Source of the DNA: JAEELC01 sp963605425
GTDB lineage: Bacteria; Bacillota_I; Bacilli_A; Acholeplasmatales; Anaeroplasmataceae
Length of the DNA: 9,086 bases
NCBI GenBank assembly: GCA_963605425.1
Contig: CAVCUQ010000047.1
Location: forward strand, 1-9,086
Direction of reading: 5' to 3'
In this document: positions 7,194-9,086 of the stretch, piece after piece
How the letters are laid out: the number at the start of each line of letters is the position of its first letter
Position numbering within the stretch: the first letter of the stretch is position 1
Position numbers and translations under genes: made by a program
Notes under the pieces: generated by a model
The model's database searches: none
Told to the model about the DNA's origin: nothing
Seen by the model: the letters and a program-made list of their open reading frames with translations, nothing else

Positions 7194-7678
7194 TTATTTA
7201 AAATTGATTTTTTCAATAATATAATTTGAATTTTGCTTAACAACACTACCATCAGGAATATTACCAGAAATAGTTATACCAGCGCCAATAACGCAATTGT
7301 TACCTATCTTAGTTCCTTTAAGTATTACTACATTAGATCCAATCCAACAATTGTTACCAATTGATATACTGTCTTTTGTATATCCTTGTTCTTTAACAGT
7401 CTTATTTAGAAGATTAAATCTATGATTATGATCATATATCTTAACATTTTCACCAAATATTGAATTATCTCCAACAGTAACATTGTCTAAAGATACAATT
7501 GAACATTCGTTATTAAAAAAACAATTTTTACCTATATTTATTTTTCCACCTTCAGAAATGAAAGAACATCTTCTTCTCCAGGTAGTTTTAGAGCCAATAT
7601 TAATATTTCTATTAAATAGATTTAATATTAATTTGCCCCCCCCGCAAGAATGTGATATTTAATTTTGTATAATTTCAT
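7194..7678 (-). CDS. WbbJ-type hexapeptide-repeat O-acetyltransferase, frameshifted (OFF) at a poly-G tract
   Basis: This is a left-handed beta-helix acyltransferase of the WbbJ/maltose-acetyltransferase group, which moves acetyl from acetyl-CoA to a sugar hydroxyl of the glycan. From the ATG at 7678 the frame reads MKLYKIKYHILAGG and stops after 16 residues, because a G8 tract (7636-7643) shifts it. With nine G the protein is 161 residues. Repeats begin near residue 27, including INIGSKTTW, KINIGKNCFF, VTVGDNSIFG, ISIGNNCWIGSNVVIL and TKIGNNCVIGAG. The catalytic DHNH is at 83-86, and PDGSVVKQN at 142-150 is the typical closing turn. All repeats and the histidine are intact, so only the tract disables it. 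AAGGAG (7688-7693), inside the last codons of the GT4 gene, lies 9 bases before the ATG, and the genes are 6 bases apart. Phase variation would toggle O-acetylation. The ATG at 7685 is out of frame and leads quickly to a stop, so it was not chosen. Confidence 0.85.
7636..7643 (-). repeat. Poly-G tract (G8) in the acetyltransferase gene, out of frame
   Basis: Eight C on the plus strand lie at codons 12-15 of the acetyltransferase. Nine G would read Ala-Gly-Gly-Gly-Lys and continue into the beta-helix; eight G read Ala-Gly-Gly-Ala-Asn-stop. It is flanked by GC on the coding strand, as is the G10 tract of the pyruvyl transferase (GC-G10 versus GC-G8). Confidence 0.85.
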
Positions 7679-7684
7679 ACACCA

Positions 7685-8812
7685 TTACTCCTTCTTTAAC
7701 ATTTCTTCATAATAACCAACTAACTTATTAGCTTCGTGATCTATATCAAACTTAGAACCAACAAATTGGTTATATACCGCTACTCTATCAATAGCGTTAT
7801 CTTTTAATACTTCTATAGCTCGTATAGCCCAATCCTTAGGATCATTTTTAATATCTAAGAACTCAATATTTTTCGTAGTAGCAAGTTCTCTTGTGATATT
7901 GTTCGATACTAGGCAGTATAGGCCGCTAGCTTGTGCCTCAACCCCGGTGAGGCACAAGCCTTCATAGAGGCTTGGGAATATAAATATATTCATAACTGAA
8001 TAATATTTATAAATATCTTCTTTAGATCCTGCAAATATTACACTATCAGTTAACCCTAAAGTATTTACTTTTGTTTCTATTTCATCTTTTAATGGTCCAT
8101 CACTTAATAATAATAGTTTAGTATTAGAATCAAGTTTATGTATTTCATTAAATATATCTATTAAATAAGAGTGATTCTTTTGAGGAACAAATCTTCCCAC
8201 ATGACCTATTACTTTAGTATTTATATCTATATTTAATTCTTTTCTTAATGAAATATTATATTCTTCATTATATTTAAACTTATCAATATCTATACCATTA
8301 TTAATTACTGTCACTTTACCTTTATCAAATGTTTTATTACCAAATAGATATCTACCTGCCATTTCAGAACAAGCAAAGTAGTCAGTCGCATATATTTTAG
8401 ATAATGGTCTTAACATATTCTTTAATATATTCTTTAGTTTTTCTTTAGGATTGCTAGTGGAATGTGAATGAGCAATACGAACTTTAATATGAGCTTTCTT
8501 TGCCGCTCTAAGAGTAAAGAAAGATAATGTATTCATATTAGAGTGTACAATATCATAATTATTCTCTTTAAATATACGTTTCAATGTTCTCATATATTTA
8601 AATGGATTCTTATATGAAGGGATAATTACTATATGTCCACCTAAAGCTTCTATATCTTTCCTATTTATTATTTTAGATTCACTTTCAACTAAGAAGTCAA
8701 ATTCTACTTTTGATCTATCGATATGACTATAATAGTTTTTAGCATAAGCTTCAGTACCACCATTTACTGCTTGACCTATTACTTGCGCTACTTTTATTTT
8801 TTTATTTTCCAT
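7685..8812 (-). CDS. GT4 family (GT-B fold) glycosyltransferase
   Basis: This is a retaining family 4 glycosyltransferase that transfers a sugar from a nucleotide donor to the growing lipid-linked glycan. Residue numbers count from a TTG at 8824. NGGTEAYAKNYY at 21-32 is the N-terminal glycine loop, GHVGRFVPQKNH at 207-218 opens the donor-binding domain, and the EX7E motif is E288 and E296 (EGLCLTGVE). About 375 residues is normal. The ATG at 8812 (MENKKIKVAQVIG) matches the usual family N-terminus and is preferred. However, the strong AAAGGAGG at 8829-8836 is 16 bases from that ATG and only 4 from the TTG at 8824, so the TTG start is possible. Codons 7901-7972 are unusually GC-rich and form a perfect hairpin. 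The residues there (C, TG and Y at positions often P, VL and P in relatives) are atypical, hinting at local recombination. It is the first gene of the visible operon. Confidence 0.9.
   Translation of the reverse strand: MENKKIKVAQVIGQAVNGGTEAYAKNYYSHIDRSKVEFDFLVESESKIINRKDIEALGGHIVIIPSYKNPFKYMRTLKRIFKENNYDIVHSNMNTLSFFTLRAAKKAHIKVRIAHSHSTSNPKEKLKNILKNMLRPLSKIYATDYFACSEMAGRYLFGNKTFDKGKVTVINNGIDIDKFKYNEEYNISLRKELNIDINTKVIGHVGRFVPQKNHSYLIDIFNEIHKLDSNTKLLLLSDGPLKDEIETKVNTLGLTDSVIFAGSKEDIYKYYSVMNIFIFPSLYEGLCLTGVEAQASGLYCLVSNNITRELATTKNIEFLDIKNDPKDWAIRAIEVLKDNAIDRVAVYNQFVGSKFDIDHEANKLVGYYEEMLKKE
7688..7693 (-). promoter_or_regulatory. Ribosome binding site of the acetyltransferase gene
   Basis: AAGGAG on the minus strand, 9 bases before the ATG at 7678, overlapping the last codons of the GT4 gene. 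It decides the start that places the poly-G tract inside codons 12-15. Confidence 0.75.
7901..7972 (-). other. GC-rich patch within the GT4 catalytic motif
   Basis: Twenty-four codons spanning the EX7E motif hold 40 G/C of 72 (about 56%), against well under one third in the rest of the gene. Codons such as GGC, TGC, CTC, ACC, GGG and TCG are otherwise rare here. Base use unlike its surroundings suggests a short imported or repaired segment, or an assembly chimera. Confidence 0.6.
7929..7959. repeat. Perfect 12-bp inverted repeat inside the GT4 coding region
   Basis: Arms 7929-7940 and 7948-7959 are exact complements (GCTTGTGCCTCA and its reverse complement) around a 7-base loop. A second stem (7956-7961 with 7968-7973) overlaps the right arm, so the two are mutually exclusive. 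Stems this GC-rich are unusual in this AT-rich locus. Confidence 0.8.
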
Positions 8813-8828
8813 AAGTAAAATCAAACTC

Positions 8829-8836
8829 CCTCCTTT
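8829..8836 (-). promoter_or_regulatory. Shine-Dalgarno sequence of the GT4 gene
   Basis: AAAGGAGG on the minus strand. It is 4 bases from a TTG at 8824 and 16 from the ATG at 8812, so it leaves the exact GT4 start open. Confidence 0.6.
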
Positions 8837-9050
8837 AACTAAATATATTTCCTTAATATATCTACTATAATATCAATAATATCTATAAAACCTAATATGA
8901 CCCTTATAAACAAATCTTATCTCTCCATCCTATAAGCAAATATATTCATACATATAATTAAAACCATATATTGTATATAAGATATTCAACTACATATCAT
9001 AAATCTATTTATATAAAAATAAAATATATAAAAATATAGAACTAACCTGA
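8837..9050 (-). other. AT-rich leader upstream of the GT4 gene
   Basis: This gene-free stretch is very AT-rich with many TATA-like words. I see no convincing paired -35/-10 promoter, riboswitch, repeat array or JUMPstart-like element. Being upstream of the first visible gene, it is the likeliest place for a promoter, but that is inference. A minus-strand frame entering from the window end stops at 9042-9044 and could be the tail of another gene. Confidence 0.35.
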
Positions 9051-9078
9051 AGTAAGGAATTCATATGTATTCTTTACT
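9051..9078. repeat. 10-bp inverted repeat near the window end
   Basis: Arms 9051-9060 (AGTAAGGAAT) and 9069-9078 (ATTCTTTACT) pair over 10 bp, one of them G-T, around an 8-base loop. There is no immediate T run on the minus strand, so a terminator for an upstream gene is possible but weakly supported. Confidence 0.35.
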
Positions 9079-9086
9079 GACGAATA

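Noticed and set aside
9065..9086. Plus-strand gene start (ATG at 9065 with AAGGA upstream)
   Set aside because: Only seven codons are visible and the site lies inside an inverted repeat. It cannot be told from chance.
9042..9086. C-terminal tail of an upstream minus-strand gene (14 codons to a TAG)
   Set aside because: It is too short to recognise, and one open frame over 45 bases is uninformative.

Overview
The window is an AT-rich (by eye roughly 28-30% GC) surface-polysaccharide biosynthesis locus. Nine genes are all encoded on the minus strand, so transcription runs from high to low coordinates. The strong AAGGAG/AGGAGG ribosome binding sites, the base composition and the pairing of a polysaccharide pyruvyl transferase with an FrhB-like ferredoxin-domain protein suggest a low-GC Bacillota bacterium, perhaps a gut anaerobe. 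The sequence alone does not fix the genus. There are no rRNA, tRNA, CRISPR or insertion sequences.

In transcription order the genes are: a GT4 glycosyltransferase (7685-8812); a WbbJ-type hexapeptide O-acetyltransferase (7194-7678, frameshifted); a COG5610-type HAD protein (5491-7155); a GT2 glycosyltransferase (4604-5469, frameshifted near its C-terminus); an unrecognised protein (3773-4585, interrupted by an in-frame TGA); an FrhB-type iron-sulfur protein (2523-3698); a polysaccharide pyruvyl transferase (1423-2526, overlapping the previous gene by 4 bases); a GT8 glycosyltransferase (511-1406, frameshifted); and the N-terminal part of a second GT2 (1-437, running off the window). Spacing is mostly 6-75 bases and all genes share one strand, so this looks like one operon or part of one. 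About 230 bases of leader lie upstream of the GT4.

The standout feature is a set of three long poly-G tracts (coding strand) in an otherwise GC-poor sequence. They are G8 in the GT8 gene, G10 in the pyruvyl transferase and G8 in the acetyltransferase. Each lies within the first ~35 codons, and in its in-frame length each encodes Gly-Gly-Gly. The pyruvyl transferase tract is in frame (ON). The other two are each one base short of the 9 G that would restore a full-length enzyme (OFF). A fourth gene, the second full GT2, is frameshifted at an (AT)6 dinucleotide repeat, and removing one repeat unit restores a typical C-terminal tail. The best reading is a multi-gene phase-variable glycan locus, with slipped-strand mispairing switching glycosyl addition, pyruvylation and O-acetylation independently. 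Assembly error at homopolymers and simple decay are the alternatives to exclude.

Other oddities are a 72-base GC-rich patch with a perfect 12-bp hairpin inside the GT4 catalytic motif, a perfect 13-bp inverted repeat ending at the HAD start codon where no Shine-Dalgarno is visible, and the TGA-interrupted orphan gene.
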